Assembly: GCA_050290225.1 (NCBI GenBank)
Contig: JBNKHG010000042.1
Location: 1 to 33,743 of the forward strand
DNA: 33,743 nucleotides
Direction: 5' to 3'
From: JBNKHG01 sp050290225
GTDB lineage: Bacteria; Pseudomonadota; Gammaproteobacteria; Pseudomonadales; Cellvibrionaceae
Shown: piece by piece, positions 1 through 7,209 of the stretch
Position numbering within the stretch: position 1 is the stretch's first letter
How the letters are laid out: the number at the start of each line of letters is the position of its first letter
Position numbers and translations under genes: made by a program
The notes under the pieces: model-generated
Databases searched by the model: none
Told to the model about the DNA's origin: nothing
Seen by the model: only the letters and a program-made list of their open reading frames with translations

Positions 1-252
1 GTCTCCTCGGCGTTTTACCTGATCGTGCTCACCCTGCTGGGTGTGGCGCTCGGACCCTATACCATGGGGTATGTCAGTGATATTTATATTGCGGGTGGTG
101 CTGCTACAGGAGATGCGCTGCGCCAGGGTATTCTTTGGGGCTTGTCCGTAACAGTAGTCACTACGATATTACTGTTGATTGCTGCGTGTAACCTTGAGCA
201 GGATAAGAAGAGTCGGCTACAGAGGGCCAGAAACTATGGAGAGCCTGTCTAA
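1..252 (+). CDS. MFS transporter, spinster-like, C-terminal end (5' end outside window)
   Basis: The reading frame is open from base 1, so this is the last 83 codons of a gene that starts before the window. The visible part has two hydrophobic segments: one around the phrase LTLLGVALGPYTMGYVSD, which is the TM11 signature of spinster-like major facilitator transporters, and a final helix rich in L, I, V and T. A short basic tail (KKSRLQRAR) follows, which fits a cytoplasmic C-terminus. The substrate cannot be told from this fragment. A second, broken copy of the same kind of transporter lies downstream at about 800-1513, so the two may descend from a tandem pair. Family placement is fairly sure; whether the whole gene is intact is unknown. 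Confidence 0.75.
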   Translation, partial: VSSAFYLIVLTLLGVALGPYTMGYVSDIYIAGGAATGDALRQGILWGLSVTVVTTILLLIAACNLEQDKKSRLQRARNYGEPV

Positions 253-799
253 GTGTCTCATCAAATTTGATAGATTATATTGAACATTTCTGGAATGTGC
301 AGGTTGGCGGTTGGATGTTCGCTGCTACATGGTGAGATCTGCTAGAAAACTTGTCGTTATCTGCCATGTATTAACGGCGGCCTAAAAGCACGGTTATTTG
401 GCGCAGATATTTAACACAAAGGCAGCACTCTCGCGCTGCTCTCCATCTCCTCTCAAAAGTCCCTCTTATAATTTAAATCCTCAACTTCCGGGTGCTGCCC
501 AAGACGCAATAGCGGCGCCGGCTAACGGCGGGATGGCAAACGCCACCACCAGACAATATTTGTAAACTTTCATATCAACCTCTTTGGCGTGCAGCAGGTC
601 GTAGCGAGAAAAATCTGACTCGATTATTTTCAATTTTCTCCCTGAGCACAGCCTCTAAAACAACTATAATTCCGAAACCTTTGAATGCCAATTTACGCTG
701 GGCCATTACCCGTGGTTATCATCACTATTCGCGGTTACTGTCGCCGCTTGGATCAAGCAAAGACAAATATAGGACTGGAAGCCGTTTCGTCGGGAACAC
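253..799. other. Gene-poor decayed stretch
   Basis: No intact gene is visible between the MFS end and the MFS pseudogene. The stretch holds a minus-strand signal-peptide stub (481-573). An open frame at 685-888 on the plus strand looks non-coding over its first half, but its last ~20 codons seem to join the downstream MFS pseudogene through a frameshift. I see no RNA gene or clear promoter here. Confidence 0.5.
481..573 (-). pseudogene. Signal-peptide stub of an exported protein
   Basis: On the minus strand an ATG at 573 follows a good ribosome site (GAGG, about 5 nt upstream). It opens a 30-codon frame beginning MKVYKYCLVVAFAIPPLAGA and continuing AIASWAAPGS before a stop. The layout is that of a Sec signal peptide: a Lys/Tyr n-region, a hydrophobic core and an AxA-like site (GAA or AIA). 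Almost nothing follows the cleavage region, so this is best read as the surviving 5' end of a deleted gene for an exported protein. The family of the lost mature part cannot be told. A genuine micro-peptide is possible but less likely among the other gene fragments nearby. Confidence 0.45.
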
Positions 800-1513
800 C
801 GTTCTCTGAGCCTGGTAAATCCCGAGAAACTCGTTGGGTGTTGATGATAACGGCCGCAATTACTTCTCTTCTATATTCGACAATATGAGATGAGCACAGG
901 TGAACTGGGAATATGGCTGGGTCTGGTCGGCGGTACAGCCGGCTTGCTAGGGACTTGGTTTGGAGGCGTTATTGCCGACCGTTTTTTTTCCGGGAATCTT
1001 CGTCGGTTACTCAACCTGTTTGCGGTGGGTGCTGTTTTGAACTTTCCCTGCATTGTCTGCATGGTATTGGTGGACAGCAAGGCGCTTTCCCTGGTGTCGA
1101 TGGTCTCGACCAATATTCTGTTTTTGTTTTTTTACGGTCCAACGGTCGCGCTGATGCAACGCCTGGTGCGTGACGATATGCGGGCGATAGCGGCGACATT
1201 TTTCTCACTGATGCTTAACCTGATCGCGCTGGGTCTCGGTCCGCAGTTGGTCGGTCTTTTCAGTGATCTGCTCACTCCTGCGCTGGGGGGCAGGGGATTG
1301 CCGGTTGCCATGGTCGCCGTCGCCACGGCGGTGTTTGGCGCCGCCTGGTGTTTTTGGCGCGCGGGGCAAAGTGTCGAGGCGGATGTGGTGGCCAAAGAGA
1401 GAATAGAGAAACAGGAAAAAGCGCCACAAAGTGGCGATGCTAGCCTTGCCCCTCAAAAGGTAAATGTTTTGGCAGCCCATATCTCGCCAATGGCGGTATA
1501 TCCCACGGTATAA
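800..1513 (+). pseudogene. Spinster-like MFS transporter, 3' half only, frameshifted
   Basis: From 890 an uninterrupted frame reads MSTGELGIWLGLVGGTAGLL followed by GGVIADRF, the TM7-TM8 region of spinster-like MFS transporters, and runs through TM12 (LNLIALGLGPQLVGLFSD). The same frame extends upstream of that ATG as FYIRQYE, which is also family sequence, back to a stop at 848. The preceding helix-like text (RWVLMITAAITSLLYS) lies in the frame of 685-888. A frameshift near 865-875 therefore separates the two pieces, and everything upstream of TM7 is missing. An intact protein would have about 430-450 residues; only about 210 remain. The ATG at 890 has no clear ribosome site and is an internal Met. 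The hydrophilic tail after about codon 165 does not look like family sequence and may be read-through. Confidence 0.7.
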
Positions 1514-1574
1514 TCGCCACTTTTCCCCGATGATGGCAGATCACGAATCACATCGCGACCGGAGTAATGGCCCG

Positions 1575-1742
1575 ATGCCCGAGTTATACCCCCATCTGTT
1601 AGCCCCGCTGGACCGGGGTTTCACGACACTGAAAAACCACGTCCTATTGGGCTCGATGCACACCTGCCTGGAGGAAATGCCCAACGGCTTCGTGCGAATG
1701 GCGGCGGTTTATCTGAACGCGGCGTGAGTCTTTTTGGATTGT
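1575..1742 (+). pseudogene. fadH: 5' remnant of a 2,4-dienoyl-CoA reductase (FadH-like)
   Basis: The ATG at 1575 opens MPELYPHLLAPLDRGFTTLK, then NHVLLGSMHTCLEE and NGFVRMAA. This is the start of the FMN-binding TIM barrel of NADPH-dependent 2,4-dienoyl-CoA reductase of the FadH / old yellow enzyme type. The frame stops at 1727, but shifting by one base continues plausible family text (ERGVSLFG) to about 1742, so a small deletion has broken the frame. The family is about 670 residues long; only the first ~55 codons survive. Expected G and R residues in the opening motif have already changed (LDRGF, HTCLEE), which fits relaxed selection. No downstream remainder of the gene is visible. Confidence 0.7.
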
Positions 1743-1799
1743 CTTGCGTTAAGCAGTTTGGGCCGTTCGGCGGTGACGATGGGGTTACGAACAAGAGGG

Positions 1800-2222
1800 T
1801 TATACGCTATCGATATCTACCGGGGCCAGTAAAAAGTCGACAATCATCTGATAGGATTGTTTTTGAACCAACTCCAGCACTTTCTGAATATCGAGGTTCA
1901 TATATTCATGAACGATCCGGTTGCGCAGCCCGATGATGGCTGCCCAGCGGGGGAAGCTTTCCGCGTGCAACTCCCCAATTCGGACCAGGGACTGCATGGC
2001 ATCATAGGCTGACGTTGGTACGGGTTCTCCGGCACGCTTCAGGGTTTGTTTGGCTTTTCCAATAGCATTTTCGATCAGCACTTGCAGGGCATGTAGTATC
2101 CCGCTTTCCTCCAGTGGCGTGAGCTGCTTGCCTTTTTGTAGTGTGGCGCGGGCATCTTCCAGCAATGCCGCCTGCCGTTTTGCAAGGACCGCGGTTTCCT
2201 TCAGGTACAGCTCAAGCGACAT
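1800..2222 (-). CDS. hepT: HEPN-domain toxin HepT (DUF86)
   Basis: This 140-residue, mostly helical protein has the HEPN RNase motif R-x4-H near its end (R100 to H105 in RNRIVHEY). The same stretch gives the RX4HXY form typical of HepT toxins, with Tyr107 in the position that MntA antitoxins AMPylate in studied systems. By family knowledge HepT cleaves RNA and arrests growth unless neutralised by its nucleotidyltransferase partner. It starts inside the last codons of mntA (11-base overlap), so the pair is translationally coupled with the antitoxin first, the normal order for this type VII-like system. Length and motif are intact, so it is probably functional. The assignment is by motif, not by alignment. 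Confidence 0.88.
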   Translation of the reverse strand: MSLELYLKETAVLAKRQAALLEDARATLQKGKQLTPLEESGILHALQVLIENAIGKAKQTLKRAGEPVPTSAYDAMQSLVRIGELHAESFPRWAAIIGLRNRIVHEYMNLDIQKVLELVQKQSYQMIVDFLLAPVDIDSV

Positions 2223-2628
2223 AGAGTTCCTCCCAATAATAATCTTCCAGGTCGCGCCAGGTTCGCTGCAGGAAATATAACCAGGGGAGACTTTCCGGGT
2301 CGGTCAGGATGATGCCATGATTGGCTATCAATTCCCGCATTGCCAGTTTCGTTGATGGGACATCGATTAAATCGACTTTATCCGGCTCTGTATGCAATAC
2401 GGTGGCAATGTCATGGCGCGTGTTTTCCGTCCGGGCAAGCTGTTCGGGGTAACTCTTGTTATCCTGTCGCCACTGCAGGGCGATATCCCAGTCACTTTCG
2501 GGGGTGGCCTGCCCGTTGGTGCGGCTTCCAACCAGTACGGCGAACTCCAGGTCCCGCCTGCCCTGCAAGTAGTGCTTAAGGGCTTGAAGAGCCCCGCCGG
2601 ACTGGATGTCGCTATCTGCAGTAGACAT
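2212..2628 (-). CDS. mntA: MntA-type nucleotidyltransferase antitoxin
   Basis: This is a 138-residue minimal nucleotidyltransferase. The catalytic GSX10DXD motif is complete: GS at 34-35 and DWD at 46-48. A third acidic position is plausible in the DKVDLIDV strand. In characterised pairs, MntA transfers AMP from ATP to the conserved Tyr of HepT and so inactivates it. The C-terminal helix (WLYFLQRTWRDLEDYY) is typical of the family. No strong ribosome site precedes the ATG at 2628. A sigma-70-like promoter at 2658-2686 would give a leader of only about 23 nt. The gene overlaps hepT by 11 bases. Confidence 0.88.
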   Translation of the reverse strand: MSTADSDIQSGGALQALKHYLQGRRDLEFAVLVGSRTNGQATPESDWDIALQWRQDNKSYPEQLARTENTRHDIATVLHTEPDKVDLIDVPSTKLAMRELIANHGIILTDPESLPWLYFLQRTWRDLEDYYWEELYVA

Positions 2629-2657
2629 AAATAGCCGGGAAGTGATTAGAGGCTGTC

Positions 2658-2686
2658 AGTATAATATCCAGCGTATGTGCTGTCCA
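2658..2686 (-). promoter_or_regulatory. Candidate sigma-70 promoter for mntA-hepT
   Basis: Reading the minus strand, TGGACA (plus 2681-2686) and TATACT (plus 2658-2663) are separated by exactly 17 bp, a good -35/-10 pair. It lies about 30 bp upstream of the mntA start. Evidence is by sequence match only. Confidence 0.5.
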
Positions 2687-2820
2687 AGATCGGCCTTTAT
2701 CCAATAGGAAAGAGCCTGAAAAGGGGTTCCGCGCAATTATCTATAACGGGGATCACACACAGGCCCAGCTCCGGATGACCTCTACCGGTTTGCCGCTGTC
2801 TTTTGCTGCCAACGCCGATG

Positions 2821-3393
2821 TCAATGTAAAGCGGCTCGAATGGGTAGCGTTTCCACGATTTGAGCTTCGAAGTCCAAGAGTTCGTCGAGGCGCTGATCAA
2901 CGGTTGTCGAGTTAAAATACCTTTTAGCCAGGTCGACAAAAAGGGTTTGATGTTTGGCCTCGGATTTGGCGATGGCGCAATAGAAGCCCTTGAGAGGTTC
3001 GTCGTTCAGGGCTTCGCCCAGCAGTGCAAAGCGTTCACAACCGCGGGCTTCGACGATCCCGCCAACCAGTAACCGGTCGAGCATATACACGTCACTCCCC
3101 TTGCGAAAGGCGTCCCGGAAGCGGTTGATATAGGGGTCCTTTTCATCCGGTGCCAATACCAATCCCCGCTCGGTCATTATGCGCACCACTTCCCGGAAAT
3201 GGGTCATTTCCTCTATGGCCAGGTCGATCATGGCAGTGACCAGTTCCGGTCGGTCGGGGTAGTGGGAGAGCATGGAATTGGCCATTCCCGAAGCTTTCTT
3301 TTCCGCGGCGGCGTGGTCGATGAGAAAGGCATCAAAATCGTCCATCACCGCCTGGACCCAGGTGCCGGGGGTGGCATAGCGTAATTCAAGCAT
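2821..3393 (-). CDS. miaE: tRNA-(ms2io6A37) hydroxylase MiaE
   Basis: MiaE hydroxylates the isopentenyl group of ms2i6A at position 37 of tRNAs reading U-initial codons. The protein is a ferritin-like di-iron helical bundle. Likely iron ligands are present in order: E31, E62 and H65 (EEMTH), E116 (EARGCE), E145 and H148 (SEAKH). Length (190 aa) is normal for the family. I chose ATG 3393 (MLELRYATPG, the usual family start, with GAGG upstream) over the in-frame TTG at 3411. The gene stands alone on the minus strand, diverging from fabV. Nothing looks broken. Confidence 0.92.
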   Translation of the reverse strand: MLELRYATPGTWVQAVMDDFDAFLIDHAAAEKKASGMANSMLSHYPDRPELVTAMIDLAIEEMTHFREVVRIMTERGLVLAPDEKDPYINRFRDAFRKGSDVYMLDRLLVGGIVEARGCERFALLGEALNDEPLKGFYCAIAKSEAKHQTLFVDLAKRYFNSTTVDQRLDELLDFEAQIVETLPIRAALH

Positions 3394-3625
3394 AGGCAGC
3401 GGTATCCTCAAAAAATTTGCGCATTATAGCGAAATGCTTGCCGTTGGTGGGTATGTTGCGGTTTTGTCGAAGGGTAGGGTACTGTCAGCGGTAGTCAAGG
3501 ACAGCGACGCGGGTGACAATCTGTTTCGGCAGTGGAGCTTCCGCATCGGTGGTCTGGAGCGCTGTCGCGAGGTGTCGCGGGAGTGTGCCCTTGGATATTG
3601 CCTGAAACCGCTGGCGTGGATAGCC

Positions 3626-3650
3626 CCGACCTGCCAGTGCGGCAGGTCGG
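3626..3650. repeat. Perfect 10-bp inverted repeat (CCGACCTGCC / GGCAGGTCGG)
   Basis: The arms 3626-3635 and 3641-3650 are exact reverse complements around the 5-nt loop AGTGC. Only TTT follows on the plus strand, so it is a weak terminator at best. An operator or a palindromic repeat unit is possible. Confidence 0.6.
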
Positions 3651-3708
3651 TTTGGTCACTGTAGGGGGCAAATTGGCCGAAAACACTGTTATCTGTAGAG
3701 GGGAGCAC

Positions 3709-3714
3709 TATAAT
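3709..3714 (+). promoter_or_regulatory. Candidate fabV -10 element (TATAAT)
   Basis: A perfect TATAAT lies 53 bp upstream of the fabV ATG. The matching -35 region (around CTGTTA, 3686-3691) is weak, so an activator or extended contacts may be needed. Confidence 0.4.
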
Positions 3715-3766
3715 AGGCCCCTTTACAGAGCCATACCAAGAAGTAAGACGACAACAGGGTAACTGG

Positions 3767-4957
3767 ATGATTATTAAGCCTAAAGTTCGCGGATTTATGT
3801 GTATCACAGCACATCCAACGGGTTGTGACGCCAATGTGAAGCAGCAGATCGAGTATGTAAAGTCGCAGCCGGCCGTGGAAGGGGCACCCAAGCGGGTTCT
3901 GGTGATTGGAGCCTCCACCGGTTACGGTCTGGCTGCCCGTATCACAGCGGCCTTTGGTGCTGGTGCATCCACCCTGGGCCTGTTCTTCGAGAAGCCCGGC
4001 ACTGAGAAAAAGCCCGGCACCGCAGGCTGGTACAACTCCGCGGCTTTTCACAAATACGCCGAGGCCGAGGGCCTTTATGCCAAGAGCATCAATGGCGATG
4101 CATTCTCTGACGAAATCAAGCAGAAGACCATCGACACCATCAAAGCCGACCTGGGCCAGGTGGACCTGGTGATCTACAGTCTGGCTTCCCCCCGTCGCCA
4201 GCACCCCAAGACCGGTGAACTGCATAGCTCGACGCTGAAGCCGATTGGCAAAGATGTGACCCTGCGCGGTATCAATACCGACAAGCGGGAAATCCAGGAG
4301 TTTACCCTGGAGGCGGCCAGCCAGGAGGAAATTGACAATACCGTGGCGGTGATGGGCGGTGAGGACTGGCAAATGTGGATCGATGCCCTGGCTGAGGCCG
4401 GTGTACTGGCCGAGGGCGCGAAGACCACCGCGTTTACCTATGTGGGCGAAAAGGTCACCCAGGACATCTACTGGAACGGTACCATCGGGGCAGCCAAGAA
4501 AGACCTGGATACCAAAGTTATCGGTATTCGCGAGAAGCTTGCGGTCAATGGCGGCGATGCCCGGGTGTCGGTGCTGAAGGCGGTGGTGACCCAGGCCAGT
4601 TCCGCCATTCCCATTATGCCTCTCTACCTGTCTCTATTGTTTAAGGTTATGAAGGAAGCCGGCAGTCACGAAGGTTGCATCGAGCAGCTCTACCGGCTGT
4701 TCACCGAGTGCCTCTACAATGACAATCCCCGCCTGGACGAGGAGGGGCGCAACCGCGTCGACGAGCTTGAGGTGGTGCCGGAAATCCAGGATAAGGTGAT
4801 CCAGCTTTGGGACCAGGTGACCACGGAGAATATCCCCGAGATGACGGACTTCTCAGGTTACCATGCCGAGTTTCTGCGTCTGTTCGGCTTCGGCATCGAG
4901 GGTGTCGACTACGACGCCGATGTGAATCCCGAGGTGGCTATAGACAATCTGGTGTAA
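3767..4957 (+). CDS. fabV: Trans-2-enoyl-ACP/CoA reductase FabV
   Basis: FabV carries out the last step of each fatty-acid elongation cycle: NADH-dependent reduction of trans-2-enoyl-ACP. It is the triclosan-resistant alternative to FabI. The 396-residue length is typical. The start MIIKPKVRGFMCITAHPTGC is diagnostic, the nucleotide-binding loop is GASTGYG (48-54), and the catalytic Y-x8-K pair is Y235 and K244. AGGG lies about 9 nt before the ATG. A clear terminator follows at 4986-5013, so the gene is monocistronic. No fabI-like gene is visible in the window. Identification is very secure. Confidence 0.97.
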   Translation: MIIKPKVRGFMCITAHPTGCDANVKQQIEYVKSQPAVEGAPKRVLVIGASTGYGLAARITAAFGAGASTLGLFFEKPGTEKKPGTAGWYNSAAFHKYAEAEGLYAKSINGDAFSDEIKQKTIDTIKADLGQVDLVIYSLASPRRQHPKTGELHSSTLKPIGKDVTLRGINTDKREIQEFTLEAASQEEIDNTVAVMGGEDWQMWIDALAEAGVLAEGAKTTAFTYVGEKVTQDIYWNGTIGAAKKDLDTKVIGIREKLAVNGGDARVSVLKAVVTQASSAIPIMPLYLSLLFKVMKEAGSHEGCIEQLYRLFTECLYNDNPRLDEEGRNRVDELEVVPEIQDKVIQLWDQVTTENIPEMTDFSGYHAEFLRLFGFGIEGVDYDADVNPEVAIDNLV

Positions 4958-4985
4958 GCCGGATGTTCTATGCGGAAAAGTGTAC

Positions 4986-5013
4986 AAGAGGCCGGTGATT
5001 CCGGCCTTTTGTG
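4986..5013 (+). terminator. Rho-independent terminator after fabV
   Basis: A 7-bp stem (AGGCCGG 4989-4995 / CCGGCCT 5001-5007) with loop TGATT is followed by TTT and further T-rich sequence, 30 nt after the fabV stop. Confidence 0.75.
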
Positions 5014-5056
5014 TTTGGAGCCGGAGTTCTACCGGTGACTGCGTGTGAGAAAAATT

Positions 5057-5950
5057 ATGGCCGATCTACATCCCGGTTTGGTGAAAAGAAATATTGATCC
5101 CGGTGTGGCGACCCGGTTGACGCCACGGGTTCGGCGGATCAATGCTGGCAATGGCGGCCCCATGACCGGTCCGGGCACCAATACCTATCTGGTGGGTACC
5201 AGGGACATCGCGGTTATCGATCCCGGCCCCGACGATGAAGCCCATATCGATGCCATTCTGCAACAGGCCGGCGGCAGGATTCGTTGGCTGCTGGCCACAC
5301 ATACCCATCCGGACCACTCACCGGCGGCAAGGATCCTCGCCGATCGGACCGGGGCCAAATTAATGGGCAGCGTAATGACCGATGACGGGCACCAGGACCT
5401 CAGTTTTCAAGTGACGGAAAACCTCTACCACGGTCAACAACTGGTTACCGAAGAATTTACTCTGGAAGCCGTCTACACACCCGGGCATGTGGGCAACCAC
5501 TTCTGTTTCTGGTTGCCGGAGGACAAGTTGATCTTTACCGGTGATCATATTATGCAGGGGGCTACTGTGGTGATTGTCCCGCCCAGTGGTGATATGGCGC
5601 ACTATTTGACCTCGTTGGAGTTACTCAAACGCTATCCGGTGGAGTTGTTGGCCCCCGGCCACGGACATCTGATGGACGATGCTGTGGAGGTGGTCGACGC
5701 CCTGGTTAGGCACCGGCTATCGCGGGAAAGTAGAATTCTGGCGGCGATGGAGCGCCTGGGCGAAGCGTCGCTGGAAGCCCTGACAGCGGATGTCTATGCC
5801 GATGTTGACCCTGTGTTACACAAGGTGGCGCAAGTGTCGCTCTGGGCCCATTTGCTGAAGTTGGAAAAAGAAGGGCGAGCGGAAAAACACGCCGAAGCCC
5901 ACTGGCTGTTTGGCCAGGAGTTGTGGCGACTGAGTGTGGTTGCCGCATAA
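5057..5950 (+). CDS. MBL-fold metallo-hydrolase (LACTB2/beta-lactamase-like)
   Basis: This soluble protein of about 297 residues has the metallo-beta-lactamase motif THTHPDH (H82, H84, D86, H87). Further likely ligands are in TPGHVGNH and FTGDHIM, with PGHGH later. The opening NGGPMTGPGTNTYLVG and the C-terminal winged-helix-like part (LLKLEKEGRA) match the LACTB2/glyoxalase-II-like subgroup. Members hydrolyse esters or RNA, so the substrate here is unknown. I favour ATG 5057 over the in-frame GTG at 5045; neither has a strong ribosome site. The gene sits alone between the fabV terminator and an aldo/keto reductase fragment on the same strand. Confidence 0.85.
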   Translation: MADLHPGLVKRNIDPGVATRLTPRVRRINAGNGGPMTGPGTNTYLVGTRDIAVIDPGPDDEAHIDAILQQAGGRIRWLLATHTHPDHSPAARILADRTGAKLMGSVMTDDGHQDLSFQVTENLYHGQQLVTEEFTLEAVYTPGHVGNHFCFWLPEDKLIFTGDHIMQGATVVIVPPSGDMAHYLTSLELLKRYPVELLAPGHGHLMDDAVEVVDALVRHRLSRESRILAAMERLGEASLEALTADVYADVDPVLHKVAQVSLWAHLLKLEKEGRAEKHAEAHWLFGQELWRLSVVAA

Positions 5951-5996
5951 ACTTGCCCTACGGTTATCAGCCTGAAGCCGACTTGGGGTAGCGTTT

Positions 5997-6353
5997 ATGG
6001 AATATCGTAGACTGGGAAACACCGATCTCGAGGTAAACCTGTTGTGCCTCGGTAGCATGACCTGGGGCCAGCAAACGAGTGAGAATCAAGCCTTCGCGCA
6101 GATGGATTACGCGGTAGATCAGGGCATCAACTTTATCGACGCCGCCGAGTTGTACCCGGTGCCACCTCGCCCGGAAACCCAGGGTTTAACCGAAACCTAT
6201 ATCGGCAATTGGCTGGCCAAAGCCGGCAGACGCGACCGGCTTGTATTAGCCACCAAAGTAACGGGGCGATCCGACGCCAATGCCGGTACCGCCCTATGTT
6301 TCCACTGCCAGGGTGCGCGCCACTACCTTTCAATCTGTCCCAGGTTGGCGTGA
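5997..6353 (+). pseudogene. Truncated aldo/keto reductase (Tas-like)
   Basis: The first ~95 codons are good aldo/keto reductase sequence: MEYRRLGNTDLEV, LGSMTWGQQ, then the catalytic-Asp region (INFIDAAELYP) and LVLATKVTGRSD. Family members have about 340-350 residues in a TIM barrel. Here family similarity ends near base 6285, and the last ~25 codons (ending SICPRLA) do not resemble any part of it. The fragment runs head-on into the 3' end of an SDR gene on the other strand (overlap 6323-6353), so a deletion or insertion of that block probably removed the rest. Asp and Tyr of the tetrad remain, but Lys-containing and cofactor-binding strands beyond the break are gone; it is very unlikely to be active. 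Confidence 0.75.
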
Positions 6354-7027
6354 ATCACACTGCCATTGACCACCGCGTTTAGGGCACAAAACTCGATGAC
6401 TCCGGCGATCTCCCCAGGTGTGACCAGACGGTTTTGGGTGCACAGTGAAGCGATACTGGTGAGCACTTCAGAGGATTGACCCACATGCTCGCGCAACATC
6501 TCCGTGTCGGTAAAACCGGGGCAGACACAGGCAGTGTGAATTCCCTGGCCGGCCAGATCCTGGCAGGTGGAACGCATTAGTCCGATCACTGCATGCTTGG
6601 ACGTCACATAGGAGGCGCAACCGGGCACGGCTTTTTCACTCAGGGTGGAACCCACATAGACAATTGCTGAACCCTGCTTCATGAACGGGTGGGTCAGGCT
6701 GTTCAAAATGGCCGGAGCGATCACATTCACTTCCATCGAGCGGCGCAAGCCCTCCACGTCTATCTCAGCGGCGCTGTCATTGCAGTGCAGACCGGCGTTG
6801 TGAATCAATACGATCTGATCGCTGTTTTCCAGCAGGGGAGTCAGTTGCGGGGCGGCCGACTGTTCCCAACCCGCCACAGTAAAGTCGGCGGTGATATGTG
6901 TACACCCCTTTTCCTGAAGCGGTTTTCGGGAAATGTTGACGACTTGAAAACCTTGCTCGACAAAACGTTTAACGGTGGCGAGTCCGATGCCGGTCCGGCC
7001 GCCGGTAACAATGGCAACTTTCTTCAT
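6323..7027 (-). CDS. SDR-family oxidoreductase
   Basis: A 234-residue classical short-chain dehydrogenase. It has the cofactor loop TGGRTGIG (8-15), NAG at 77-79, catalytic S127, and Y140 with K144 in the order YVTSK. R34 and K35 after the second strand suggest a preference for NADPH. AGGA precedes the ATG. It is divergently placed, with about 180 bp between starts, from a 6-pyruvoyl-tetrahydropterin-synthase-like gene. It could therefore be a pteridine or sepiapterin-type reductase, but this is inferred from position only. SDR specificity cannot be read from the motif set. Confidence 0.82.
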   Translation of the reverse strand: MKKVAIVTGGRTGIGLATVKRFVEQGFQVVNISRKPLQEKGCTHITADFTVAGWEQSAAPQLTPLLENSDQIVLIHNAGLHCNDSAAEIDVEGLRRSMEVNVIAPAILNSLTHPFMKQGSAIVYVGSTLSEKAVPGCASYVTSKHAVIGLMRSTCQDLAGQGIHTACVCPGFTDTEMLREHVGQSSEVLTSIASLCTQNRLVTPGEIAGVIEFCALNAVVNGSVIHANLGQIER

Positions 7028-7209
7028 AGGGGTTTCCTACACTATCTCCAGGCGATTCAAGGCGGCCATTCTAGTGCGGCGGAGGTGGCCAGGGCAAATG
7101 GGCGTGCTGGTGCTCGGAGGACTCCACCGCTATCATATCGAATTCGGTGACAGTTCGTGGCCGTTGATGCGCCCGGGAGGCGAAAGGATATTGGCAAAAG
7201 GTTTTTACT

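Larger units (their letters stand above)
3394..3766. other. miaE-fabV intergenic region
   Basis: About 370 bp between divergent miaE and fabV. It holds a perfect 10-bp inverted repeat (3626-3650) and a fabV-side -10 element. Open frames here have no recognisable product and look like chance. Confidence 0.6.

Noticed and set aside
685..888. Open frame of 67 codons upstream of the MFS pseudogene as a separate gene
   Set aside because: No recognisable start or family in the first half; the last codons look like shifted MFS sequence, so it was folded into the pseudogene interpretation.
3434..3664. Small frame between miaE and fabV
   Set aside because: No ribosome site or family signature, competing frames on both strands, and it contains the inverted repeat.
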